Positions 14,501 to 24,933 of a stretch of 64,000 nucleotides of DNA are shown piece after piece. Where the stretch lies: NCBI GenBank assembly GCA_035582835.1, contig JAYKAV010002442.1:3359728-3423727 (forward strand). The letters are read 5' to 3'. The notes beneath the pieces are model-generated. The model worked only from the letters and a program-made list of their open reading frames with translations. It was not told where the DNA came from and made no database searches. Made by a program: the position numbers and the translations under genes. This DNA comes from Phoebastria nigripes (Eukaryota > Chordata > Aves > Procellariiformes > Diomedeidae). Each line of letters opens with the position of its first letter. Within the stretch, counting starts at the first letter, position 1.

Positions 14501-16654
14501 CCTCCCAGCAGCAGCGGCCTGCAGCTCCCTGGGGACGCACACCTCCCAGGGAGCAAACCCCACGCGTTATAAACACACAGCCACCGCAACAAGCGAGGCA
14601 CACGTTGGAGGAGCAGAGACAGCTCCGGCAGTCGATGGAGCTGGATCGGGTCTTTCGGGGACATGGCACCATGGTTATCAGCTGGTAAGAGAGAACTTGC
14701 TCACCCTCAGATAGCTCCGCGGAGAGGTCACGGCAGCCAGAGGCAGCTGCGTTGGCACCTCTGGGTAGTCTTTGCTGTATTTTCAGAGGCCAGCAGCAAT
14801 TAAGGTGTTGCACAACTCCTCTCTGGAAGATAGAACAGATACGGGCGCTGCTGGTGATCTGTGCCAAAGGGAGGTTGGGTCTTGTCTGCACAGGGACACC
14901 GGGGGCCGCACAAACCAACTGGACCAGATGCTTTTCCAGCGGTTGGGTGCCTGGAAAACCTTTAGATATGCCAAGGTGCTCCTGATCAACTCCGTGACAG
15001 CCAAAAGCAGGAGTGCCCCCATCCCATTTTGGCGCTCAGAAGCTGCCTGCAAGCCCTGGGCAAAACCATCTGCTTCTACGGAGATGCTGTTGGCGAACGA
15101 GAAGCAGGACTGAAGTCCTCCCTCCCTCGCCTTGGGAAGCAAGCCGTGCTCGTACGGGAGCAGGAGGCCCTCTCCATCCCCCAGCCCAGCTTCTGACCCT
15201 CGAGAGCAACCTGTGCCCTCAGTGCAGGGTAGAGAGCTGGAGCAAAAGTCCTTCGTAGCCACACTCCTCCTCCTGCTGCTGCTCTCCTCTTACTGGAGAG
15301 GTCCTGAGGTGACTTGGTCTCCCATCCCACAGCCACGGTTCTCCTGGAGAGCACTTGTACAAGTGAAGCAGGGCCAGGCCCTTCCAGTCACCTCCCAAAG
15401 GTCATCAAGTGGGAAGAAATGTCTCATCACACGCAATTTCCTTGGTGTTGTCTACCAGACTAAAATTGTATGTCACCATTAAGTGCAATTATCAAGAAAA
15501 TTAAGATGGTAGACTTTNGCTTTTACATAAGAATAGGGAGCTACCACCTTGTACACAAATTAGTAGAGCTCCCTTCTAAGCCACCCCAGACCAGAAAGCT
15601 TCTCCCCCATCGCAAGTCCTCCCCGTGCTTTGGGAGGACCAAGCCTGACGCCTCCCGTTCTCACCGAAATCAGGTGTAAAAACCCCAGCCCGCAACCCCA
15701 GTGCCCCCTGTAAGGGACAGAGCTGCCCCCCCGACACNGTGCCTATTCCAGCCACGCCAGAGAAAGCAGAGAGCAGAAAGCTTCACGTTGGTCATCGCTC
15801 ATCTCCCACACCGCTCCCCAACTTTCCCACCTCAGCCAGGCCAGATATCCCAGGCTGCGTTTCACAGCACACAAACATCTTCCTTGACTCGCAAAAGATG
15901 CAATCTTCAGTTGAAAAGTTCATTAATTAGGAGCAGAGAAGCCTCTAGCGAATCTCCCAGCAAGAAGCAGGGGGAAAAAAAAAAGTTCCCCCACAATTCA
16001 GTCTAATTACAACACCTCGGGGCGCTCCACAGTCGCTGTGAAGTGGAGGCCAACTTTTTCTCCCCACCCCTAAGAGCAGGAACTTTAACCCAGTTAGAGT
16101 TTGACTGATAATGAAGAAAAAAAAAAAAAGTCACGATATTCATCATTTTGACTATTCTGCAAGTAACACCAAACAGGAGGCACTGAAAAATCTCTCCAGC
16201 AGAGCAGCAGCTGGCCATGAGCACGGCCCGCGTCCAGGCAGGATCCACTCGCACGCCCCCAGCCCAGACCTTTGAGCAGGCGAAGCTGGAGGCCAGCCCT
16301 CCCCCCCCGCCGGACTGCGCACAGCCGCTCTTCTGGGATTTAGCAACCGCTTTCCACCCACAGGCAGTGACTTTGCACATGAGGTACTTTCTGAGTAAGA
16401 CCTCAAATGCCACGGCAGCTCCGGCCCCGGGAAGAGNCTGCAGCCGAAGGAGCACCTGGAAGATCCTGGGAAGGACTCCAGTGGCCCTGACAGAAGTTTC
16501 CTTTCTTCCCGGCTCCCGGAGGAGCTGGACTCCAACCCACCCCAAGGCTCTGGCGAGGCAGGGTGGATCCAGCCACAGACATGCAGCAACCACACCCCGG
16601 CTGCTGCCTGCCCGGCTCCCCGCCGCCCTCCTTCCCCCCCCCCCAGACAGGGAC

Positions 16655-17311
16655 TAGGCTTATACAGTTGAAAATATTTAATACGTGTTGTACACGTAAA
16701 ATTACATTTTATACAAAACAAGATACATCACTGAAGGAGAACACTGTACAAAAATCCCTACGGGAGCCCCAAGCCTTTATACAACAAAGACCGGGAGTTA
16801 CCAAGCCTAACCAACAGGCTCGAGGACTTTCCACCAGAGCGTCTGTAAACTTCGTTTCTCTCAATAAAACACTTTTAAAAAGCACCATGTAATAGTTCTT
16901 ACCTAAACCTTTCCAAAATAGAGACTTTATTTAATAAACTTAATACTTTCCAAGCTTAAAATATTACCCGGTGGGAGCGCCCCCGGGCGCCGGGGAGGGC
17001 GGCGGCCCCGCCGGGAAGGGGAATTCCGGGAGGGCAGGGCCGGGGGCGCTCCCAGGGACCCGGCGTGCCGGCGGCGGGCGGGGAAGGGGGAAGTGCTGCT
17101 GCTGCCCCGCGGTCCTTCCCGTGCGGCGGGGCAGGGCGCCGGGGCCCCGCGGCGCTGCCCGCTGCGGCGGACGCCCTCCTCCGCCGGGCCGGGGGTGCGG
17201 GAAGAGGCGGGGGGTGGGGGGTGTCACCTCTCGGTCCGGCTGCCCGTCCGTCGGCCGGGCTCCCCCCTCCCCGCGGCGGAGGGCGAGTCTCTGCGGCCCG
17301 CGGCCGGCGCG
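16655..17311 (-). other. IER5: IER5 3' UTR (inferred)
   Basis: This is the region directly after the IER5 stop codon on the minus strand. It changes abruptly from very GC-rich (about 16,980-17,311) to AT-rich (16,660-16,980), as expected of a 3' UTR. Two poly(A) signals are visible in sense: AATAAA at 16926-16931 and ATTAAA at 16677-16682. The AT-rich half between them looks like transcribed UTR, so I place the main end just past the distal signal, near 16,660. I found no classic AUUUA pentamer in sense in the AT-rich part, which is unusual for an immediate-early transcript. The exact end is an inference. Confidence 0.55.
16677..16682 (-). terminator. IER5: Distal poly(A) signal of IER5 (ATTAAA)
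   Basis: ATTAAA in sense orientation, about 630 bases after the stop codon and followed by pyrimidine/GT-containing sequence. A proximal AATAAA lies at 16926-16931. Which one dominates cannot be read from sequence. Confidence 0.5.
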
Positions 17312-18142
<831 letters not shown>

Positions 18143-18200
18143 TNCTCCGCACCCCGCTCCTTCGCGCCGCCGACTGAGGCGAGCCCACGCGCTCGGCCGC

Positions 18201-18208
18201 CTTTTATA
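18201..18208 (-). promoter_or_regulatory. IER5: TATA box of IER5
   Basis: TATAAAAG on the minus strand, 128 bases upstream of the IER5 start codon. This predicts transcription starting near 18,175 and a 5' UTR of about 100 bases. A strong TATA box suits a rapidly inducible immediate-early gene. Confidence 0.85.
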
Positions 18209-18209
18209 C

Positions 18210-18220
18210 CGCCCCCGCCC
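18210..18220 (-). promoter_or_regulatory. IER5: GC box (Sp1-type) upstream of IER5
   Basis: GGGCGGGGGCG-type sequence in the sense of the gene, immediately upstream of the TATA box. Confidence 0.65.
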
Positions 18221-18223
18221 CGG

Positions 18224-18228
18224 CCAAT
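18224..18228 (+). promoter_or_regulatory. IER5: Proximal inverted CCAAT box of IER5
   Basis: GGCCAATCAG on the plus strand, that is ATTGG in the gene's orientation, a typical NF-Y site about 20 bases upstream of the TATA box. Confidence 0.7.
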
Positions 18229-18284
18229 CAGAGCGCCCCGCCGGCCGCTCCAACCGCCGGCTGGCCCCTGCGCGCCCTCGCCGG

Positions 18285-18289
18285 CCAAT
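18285..18289 (+). promoter_or_regulatory. IER5: Distal inverted CCAAT box of IER5
   Basis: GGCCAATGGC in the same orientation as the proximal CCAAT box and 61 bases further upstream. Paired NF-Y sites are common in inducible TATA promoters. I saw no convincing heat-shock element or CArG box close by. Confidence 0.6.
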
Positions 18290-18409
18290 GGCGAGGCAGG
18301 GGAGCGGGTTCGAACGCTCGCCCCGCGGAGAGGGCTCTTAAAGCGGCAACGCCAGAACACGGCTGCTGGTGGGGCCCTCCCGCCGGCAGCGGCCCGGGGA
18401 CAGCAGGCA

Positions 18410-18480
18410 GGGCTGCAGCAGCACCCGGGGCTCTGCAGCAGCCCAGGCTCTGCAGCACCCCAGGTTTTGCAGCACCCCAG
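18410..18480. repeat. 17-bp tandem repeat upstream of IER5
   Basis: Three near-perfect 17-base units of the form GCTCTGCAGCACCCCAG (18430-18446, 18447-18463, 18464-18480), with a degenerate fourth unit before them. They are about 250-300 bases upstream of the predicted IER5 transcription start. Confidence 0.8.
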
Positions 18481-20840
18481 TTTCACTGCACTCCACATTG
18501 GCTTGATCAGACCAACAGGCAGCAGTAGGAATTTTGGCCAAAACAATTGAAACATTTGTGGGGGAAAAAAAACCCAACCCAAACCAAGAGCAACCCCTGT
18601 TTTCTGCAGGTTAGAAACGTTTCCCCCAATTTCAGCACCAGTCTCTGACATCTTGTGTTAGAGAAGGAACTGGTGTTGGTGTTGGCTGGAGGGAGAAGTG
18701 CACCTTTGAGTGCACTTCAAGGAAAATCTTCCCTGACGTTGAGCAGAAAGCCATCCCTGCCTGGCTGCCAGGTGGAGATCTGCTCCGGGGGTCTGGCAGC
18801 GAAGCTCGCAGAAAGCCCAGGATAGAAGAGGAAGATCCACAACAGGGGATACGAGGGAGGATGGGGGAGGACAACAGGCCACCAGCATCTCCGGGGGTGA
18901 TGGGGACCGCAGCAGCCTGGAGCACTTTGGGAACTGAAACCTCACTCTGCCGTAGCTGTGAAACCCGGTGGCAGGGCCAGCCTGGTGGCTGGGGGCTGCA
19001 AGAGACAACCCACCCCCCCAGACACAGCTCCAGGCACCAGGCAAGCCTCTGAGAAAGCTCAGGGGGTGTTTCAGGGCTTGGAGTGGGGACCCTCCTTCTT
19101 CCACTGAGGAGCAACCACCNTCTGCAAGGAGGCAAGAAGTGAAAGGGCCCAAAATTAAGGAAGTTCAACGTGCTGCCCCNCAGTATCAGCTTCCATTCCC
19201 AGCTGACACACGACAACTCGCTTCCATTCCTTTTTTCCCAAGGGATTCATCCGCAGACCCTCCAAAAGGAGAGCCGNAGCCTGTCGTGATGCTTTATCGG
19301 CAGGATCTGCCACCACGTCCTGGCTTGCTGGAAGGACAAGGGGGTGGCTGGTCACAGCAGTAACAAAAACCAGGTGAAGATTCAGCCACATCAAGACATA
19401 GTTGACACAGCAGGAGCTTTCCCTGCTAAAAAAACCCATACTCGGACCAAAGGCATGTTTTCCTCCCGCTTGAGCACAGCTGGAAAACCTCAAATGCTGC
19501 TCTCTGGATGCTGAACACAAGGGCATGTCAACCTAGGGGGGACATCTCAAAATGTCCACCTCCTCTTGCACAAACCTGCCACGCTCCATCTTAAATGACT
19601 AGATCAACCGCACAGCCAAAACACCAGCCAAAACAGCCGGTCCCGGCTTTCCCCCTGCCCACGCCGGGGCGAGCCTCTCCCGGCTGCAGAGACTGGGGCT
19701 GTCCCCCCCACACCCGGCGTGGGAGGCCGAAGGGACGCGAGCCCCGGCGGTGGGAACCAAGGCTTTCCAGACCCGCCGAACCTGCTCCCCGTGCCTCGGA
19801 GGGCCGGCAACACCCTGGCCTAAGCCCTCAGGTCAGTCTAACCAGCCGGGGCAGGTCTGGGCTCGGATGTTTGGGACTGCAGTCATGCCTCCTCGCCCGC
19901 AGCCGACACGTCTGCCCGCCACCGGTGCCCCCTCCGCGGCACGGCGTTCGGCTGTGCCCCTGCAAAACAGCTTGTGCATCACCAGGCGTGTTGCTCTGGG
20001 ACTGCTGTTTGCAGGATCCGGGCACCTGCATCCTCAGCAGAGATGACCCCGGTTAGAAGGATAAAGCCAGGTTTGATACATCTCAGCTGGGTATATTCCC
20101 GACTCGGATGCAGATGAAGAGCAGNGGTGCAAAGCCACCCCATCGTCTGGAAAAAGCTGAACACAGGTGGAGGAGACAGGGCGCGAGAGCTCTGCTGAGT
20201 AAAGATGCCTGGATCTGAGAGGACCAACCTGTTCTGCCACTCACTGCCTCACCCCGATGGCATGAGGCACCATTTCCCTCTGGTCGCCAGGTTTTGGCTA
20301 CCTACCCTGCCTAGGACCGAGCGGGCTGGCAGCCTCTCCCCTCCACTGGGATAAGCACGATGGGGACGGGTATCAAGCGGTCCCTCATCCCTATTAGTGC
20401 TCAGACAGAGGACTTTGAGAGCCGGCAGGGAGGAGCAGAGGTGCACGCCGTCAGACAGCAGAGCTACTACCCGGTACCACCGGTTTCACCCACCAACACC
20501 GCGCCCGGTGTCAGGCACAACCATCGGCACGTGTTATTCCCAGGGCACCAGAGCCCTGCCTTGACATCTGCCCTGCCCCTGCCTGCACTTCATACCCTTT
20601 GCAAAGAGATGGGGCAGTGGTTTGCTTTCCCAGGGGTGGCCGTGCAAGCGGAAGGCAGGAGGAGAGGACCGGCAGCAGGGCAGGCAGAGGCCGTCCCAGC
20701 AGCTCGCAGGCAGCCTGTTTAAGCCAGGCAGTATTTTGGTGGCAGCCCTGCCTTTCCCTCCCAGGCTGATGTCATGCTTTAGTAAGTTTGAGGCAGAGTC
20801 ACATGGCAGCTTCTGAGGTCAGCGCCTGGGGTGGCTTTGT

Positions 20841-20872
20841 TGTCTGTCTGCCTGCCTGCCTGCCCTGGGCTC
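20841..20872. repeat. (TGCC/TGTC)n tetranucleotide repeat
   Basis: Seven or so imperfect TGTC/TGCC units in intergenic sequence. Confidence 0.7.
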
Positions 20873-20931
20873 CTGCCGGCACCCGGAGCCAGTCCCCGCT
20901 GGTGGGCGACCCCGCTGGGGTTCCCCTCCGA

Positions 20932-20990
20932 GCTCGGCATCTCCGTGATACCCATGGCTCAGCATCTCCGCGATACCCATGGCTCGGCAC
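20932..20990. repeat. 25-bp tandem duplication
   Basis: Two 25-base units (20932-20956 and 20957-20981) differing at two positions, with a partial third unit. Both contain ATCTCCG-GATACCCATGG. Confidence 0.8.
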
Positions 20991-22982
20991 GGCGTGGGAG
21001 CTGTCGCCTTGGTGGGGCCAGCATCCCGGACAGTCGGACGCGCCTCCTGTCCATCCATCTGCCCGCAGAAGGGGCATTGCCCCCCATCCCTGGGGGGTCA
21101 GGGGGATATGGGAGAAGGAGGCGGAGGAAAGGGTGTGACGGGGCTCTCTAATCTCTGCATGTGATCTAACCGGGCTGGAAGGGGTTTGATGAACAATTAA
21201 CAATCCTCCGGCTCAGCTGCTGTTTCCCAAAATAGCTCTGGCAGGAGGAGGAGGGCGGACGGGCTGGCAGACAAAGGTGGCCTCTCCGCCAGCAAGCTGC
21301 AGCCGGCAGCGCGGCCAGCAAGCCAGCGGAGGAGGCAGCCCCGGAGGCCGAGCAGCGGGGAGCCCGTGGCCCCACCTGGAAAGGAAAACAATGCGAGATA
21401 AAAGCAGCTCGGGGCAGGAAGCAGCTTGTGGTACAAATAATAATTGCAGAGGGCTGCGCACACCACCGGGTGTTTTGGAGGCGTTTAAATCCGCCTTCGA
21501 CGGCGGGCAGAGGAGGTCGGCGCCGGGAAGCTTGTTGGGGATTCGCGCGGCTGCATCTTGGCCGGGAGCGGCGTGGGCTGCTGGGGCTGCGTGCCGGCTG
21601 CCTGCATCCCCAGCTATGGCAGCAAAACCCCAGCCAGGGTCCTCCCGTTCCCCCCAGCCGCAGCCCACGCGGCGGCGGCGTGGCTGGGGACCGTAGCGGC
21701 ACGGCCATCTGGCACGCAGCGTGGCTGCCCCAACCTGCGGCAGTGGGGCTGAGGATGTGGTTAGCAAGATCCTGTTTCGACAGCGGCGCCTGTCCCTGTC
21801 CCCACCCCCCCGCCAGCCCCTCGCTGTCACCAAATGTGCAGCCCAGGCCCCAGGGGAAAACCAGCTGCAGTGAAGAGGTGGAAGACCCTCCGGGTAGGAC
21901 AGACGGTGAAATTAGAGTCTCCTCAAAGCACAGGCTGAAGTCATCCATCACTTCTCTTGGCTGTCCCAGCACCACTGCAGTGCATCGTCCCTTCTCTCTT
22001 CGATTCAGACCAGGATTCATGAGTTAGACCCTTCCTGGGAAAAAGATGGGAACGAAACAGCCAGACCTCCCTCACCACCAGTGGGGTTGGGGCAAAAGTC
22101 TTCACCTCAACAGCTGCCTGCAGCAAAAATGGAGCTTCAGGACAGCCAAAGCCCCGGGGAGATCCAGGCGCATCCCCAGAGATTACTGATGGAAGCGAAA
22201 CAGGACAGGGAGGAACATTTCCAAATGCAGATTCATCCACAGCCCCAGCCCGAGTTCATCTCTAGATGGGAATAACAAACATCTGAATTGTGAAGAACCC
22301 ACGCAGGGCTCAGGAGGAGGAGGAGGCTTATTTGGGGTTGGTTGGTTTTTTTTTTTTCTTCAGAAAAATCGATGATTCGCATGGATGCAGTCTGGACCTG
22401 CTGCAATTGGATATCGGTAACTAATCCCCCAGGGTTCCCAACTGCTCTGGTTTATCCATGCTTGGAGATAAGGTCAGAAGAGCTGGGAAACATCCCAAAA
22501 CACAGCCAAGAGTGCTAACCGCTAATCGCTGCCGAATGAAAACCAAACACAACGCACAAGCGAAACAAATACAAACAGATCAATACAAACCTAAACCCAA
22601 AGGAGAGGAAGCGGCTCCCTCAGCTTCTGAGAGCGCCGAGACACCCACCCCTGAAACCATAGCGGGGTGTGAGCCTGCAGCACAGCCATGTACTAGAAAG
22701 CAAAGGGGTTTTACAGGGTTAAAAACCCCCTTCCGTCAGCAGAGATGATAGTGTAGATACCCCAGGCAGGCAGGACTCCCTCCTACGCATCTTTTTTTTT
22801 TCACCGGTGACCTGGAATTCCCCCTTTTCCCCCTGCACAAATGATTTAAAATTTCCCTTCCCTTACTCTGAGCCACCGGCTTGGGATTTCCCTCCCCTCC
22901 CCTGGAGACCCATGACCCAGACCCCCTGCCTGTCAGAAATCCTGCTACTCCTCCAGCAGCCTCTCCAAACACAAAGAGGGAA

Positions 22983-22993
22983 AAAAAAAAAAA
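22983..22993 (+). repeat. Poly(A) run within a homopolymer-rich stretch
   Basis: One of several A or T runs between 22,345 and 23,500. No target-site duplication or retroposed body was recognised next to it. Confidence 0.4.
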
Positions 22994-24175
22994 TCCCACT
23001 CCCAGCTATCAGCTTCTTCAGGCAGCCATTTCCCTTGGAAAAATGTGGCCCCACATCTTTCAGTGTTTTATGGAACTGGTTTGGGTTTCCTGGGGAAAAA
23101 ATGCATTTATTTGTCCGGGGTTTCCTATCAGAGAACCCTTCTATTGTAGTCCACCTTCCTGTATTTTTTTTTCCCTCTCTGATATGCCTACAATGGGTCC
23201 TGTGCCATTTCGAAAGACGGAGGCTGCCTTGTGTCCAGGGGGAAAAGAAGCAGGACAGCCCTGGGACGCAGNCCAGCAGACGACCCTCCGGCTGCCCAGC
23301 AAAGCCCATGCTTTTCGCTGGAGCGATTTGCTCCCCAGCAAACTCTTTGCTAAAGAAGAAGGCATCCTCAGTGGCGTTCACCTGCGGCCCAGCACGGGGT
23401 TAAACATCTCAAATTAATCNCGGAGCCAACCAAAGTCACAGTTCAGCAAACCGCAGGGTAGATCGCCTGCCCAAAGGAGTTTCAGCCTAATTATTTTTTT
23501 TTTCTCTCCCTGTATCTCAATGTCACCTTCCTTTTAGCCGACGGGCAAATGACAACTGCAGCCCTCTGCACGTCCCAGAGCACAGATGTGTCCTCTGTGC
23601 GACTGCTTCCCGCTTAGGCATGATGGGGAGGTTGCACAATGACGCTCCCGANTCATGGAGCTGTTATCCTAGGAGAGGCTGCCTGCTCCGCTCCCTGCTA
23701 ACGAAAGGGGGGACCGNGGTCTAGGGACTTGCCAGCAAAGCACACCACACACAGTCCTTATTAAAAGTCCAAAGGCATGCCAGGAGGGAACCTTCTGAGT
23801 CCTCAGAGTAGCAACCACCGACGAGAGCAGCAAGGGCAGAGCAGATCCTCTCTGTGCCGAATCCCTCCTCCCACCATCAAGGGAAACTGCAAAATAAAAC
23901 ATCTGTGCCTGCCAGCAGGCGTTGACTCCCCCTGCTCCTTCTGATCTGTNCCCCTTCCCTCTTGTAGGGACCTTCCTTTGGCCACCTCGTCCTTCACCTG
24001 GCTTGTGGGGCTGACTACGTGATGGAGCCCAGAGCCCTAGCCAGGTCATCCATGGACATGGGGATAACAAGGAACGGTTATGGGGTAAGGCTGCTGGGGA
24101 AAAGTTCCTTCTAATTTCACCCACTTAAAAAAGTAACAAGGACTCTAGCAGTCCAGCACCTCGCTGGTAATTAGT

Positions 24176-24425
24176 AATTACTCATGTAATTTAATCTCTT
24201 TTTGGATCCAGGTAGAGCTCTCGGCATCCCTGGCATCCTGTGGCAGGCCGTCCCAGAGGTTCACCCTACAGAAAGTAATGCCGCCTTTGCTCAATTTCAT
24301 TTCCCGTTTTCATTTTCATTAAATAACCGATTGCTCATGCACTACAAAGAGGAAAATTAATTTTCTCCAAAACAACCCTTATTCTGAATAGTCATCCTGC
24401 ATCCTACCATGAATTATCACCTTGC
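24176..24425 (+). repeat. Degraded CR1-like LINE fragment (tentative)
   Basis: The stretch near 24,220-24,280 (GGCATCCTGTGGCAGG followed by GTCCCAGAGGTTCACCCTACAG), then GCCGCCTTTGCTCAATTTCATTT and an AT-rich continuation, resembles the 3' part of old sauropsid CR1/L3-type LINEs (pattern 'cacaacatcctgtggcaAGgAGTtCCAcAGGTT...TTTCATT'). It is heavily mutated and has no open frame. The identification rests on remembered consensus, so it stays tentative. Confidence 0.4.
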
Positions 24426-24894
24426 NTTTGCTCATTTATTCCATACTTGATTGCATTTTTACCATTTTTGTCCGGTTGCCCAGTCAGGGATTGCAGTCTC
24501 TGCTGCACACAGGCCTTGCACTGTTACAAACCCACCCGAGGGTACAGCTGTGGCATGAAACCAGCTCTCGTTAGACAACAGAGAGCCCACAAGAGACAGG
24601 AGGGAAGCCACGACCACAGGAAAAGCTTCGGTCAGGCTTCACTCCTTCCCAGACAACTGCAAGCCCAAAGAAACCCGCTCCATCGGCTCTGCGGCACACA
24701 GAGCTAGCTGTAACTCCGCTGTTTCACCTCCCCCTTTGCTGACCAGGCAGCCGTTGCCTCTGTGGCAACGCCATCGCATGGTTGAGGCCTCGTGTCATCT
24801 GCCCACCTTGCACTTCACAGTGGAGTCACCCCAGATTTGTAAAAATGAGGCTCAGGAAACCTAATTACAAATGCAGAAGGGCCATGAGTGGGTA

Positions 24895-24933
24895 GGATTT
24901 GACGTAAACCCTCGGGATTTGATATAAACCCTC
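24895..24933. repeat. 20-bp tandem duplication
   Basis: Two units GGATTTGA(CG/TA)TAAACCCTC, at 24895-24913 and 24915-24933, separated by one base. Confidence 0.8.

Larger units (their letters stand above)
1..16640. other. Intergenic region downstream of IER5, no gene seen
   Basis: I see no protein-coding gene here. Open frames of 60-320 codons occur on both strands, but they are low-complexity Pro/Ser/Gly/Ala/Arg-rich translations, overlap one another, lack recognisable domains and do not join through consistent splice signals. The stretch is GC-rich with scattered A or T runs (for example near 1279, 3651 and 16120), isolated single N bases and a few simple repeats listed separately. In human the next gene beyond IER5 on this side is CACNA1E, several hundred kb away (from memory), so an empty flank is expected. 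Regulatory elements or non-coding RNA cannot be excluded by reading alone. Confidence 0.7.

Noticed and set aside
21166..22020. Minus-strand open frame of 284 codons
   Set aside because: No recognisable domain, GC-driven low complexity, overlapping frames on both strands, no splice partners.
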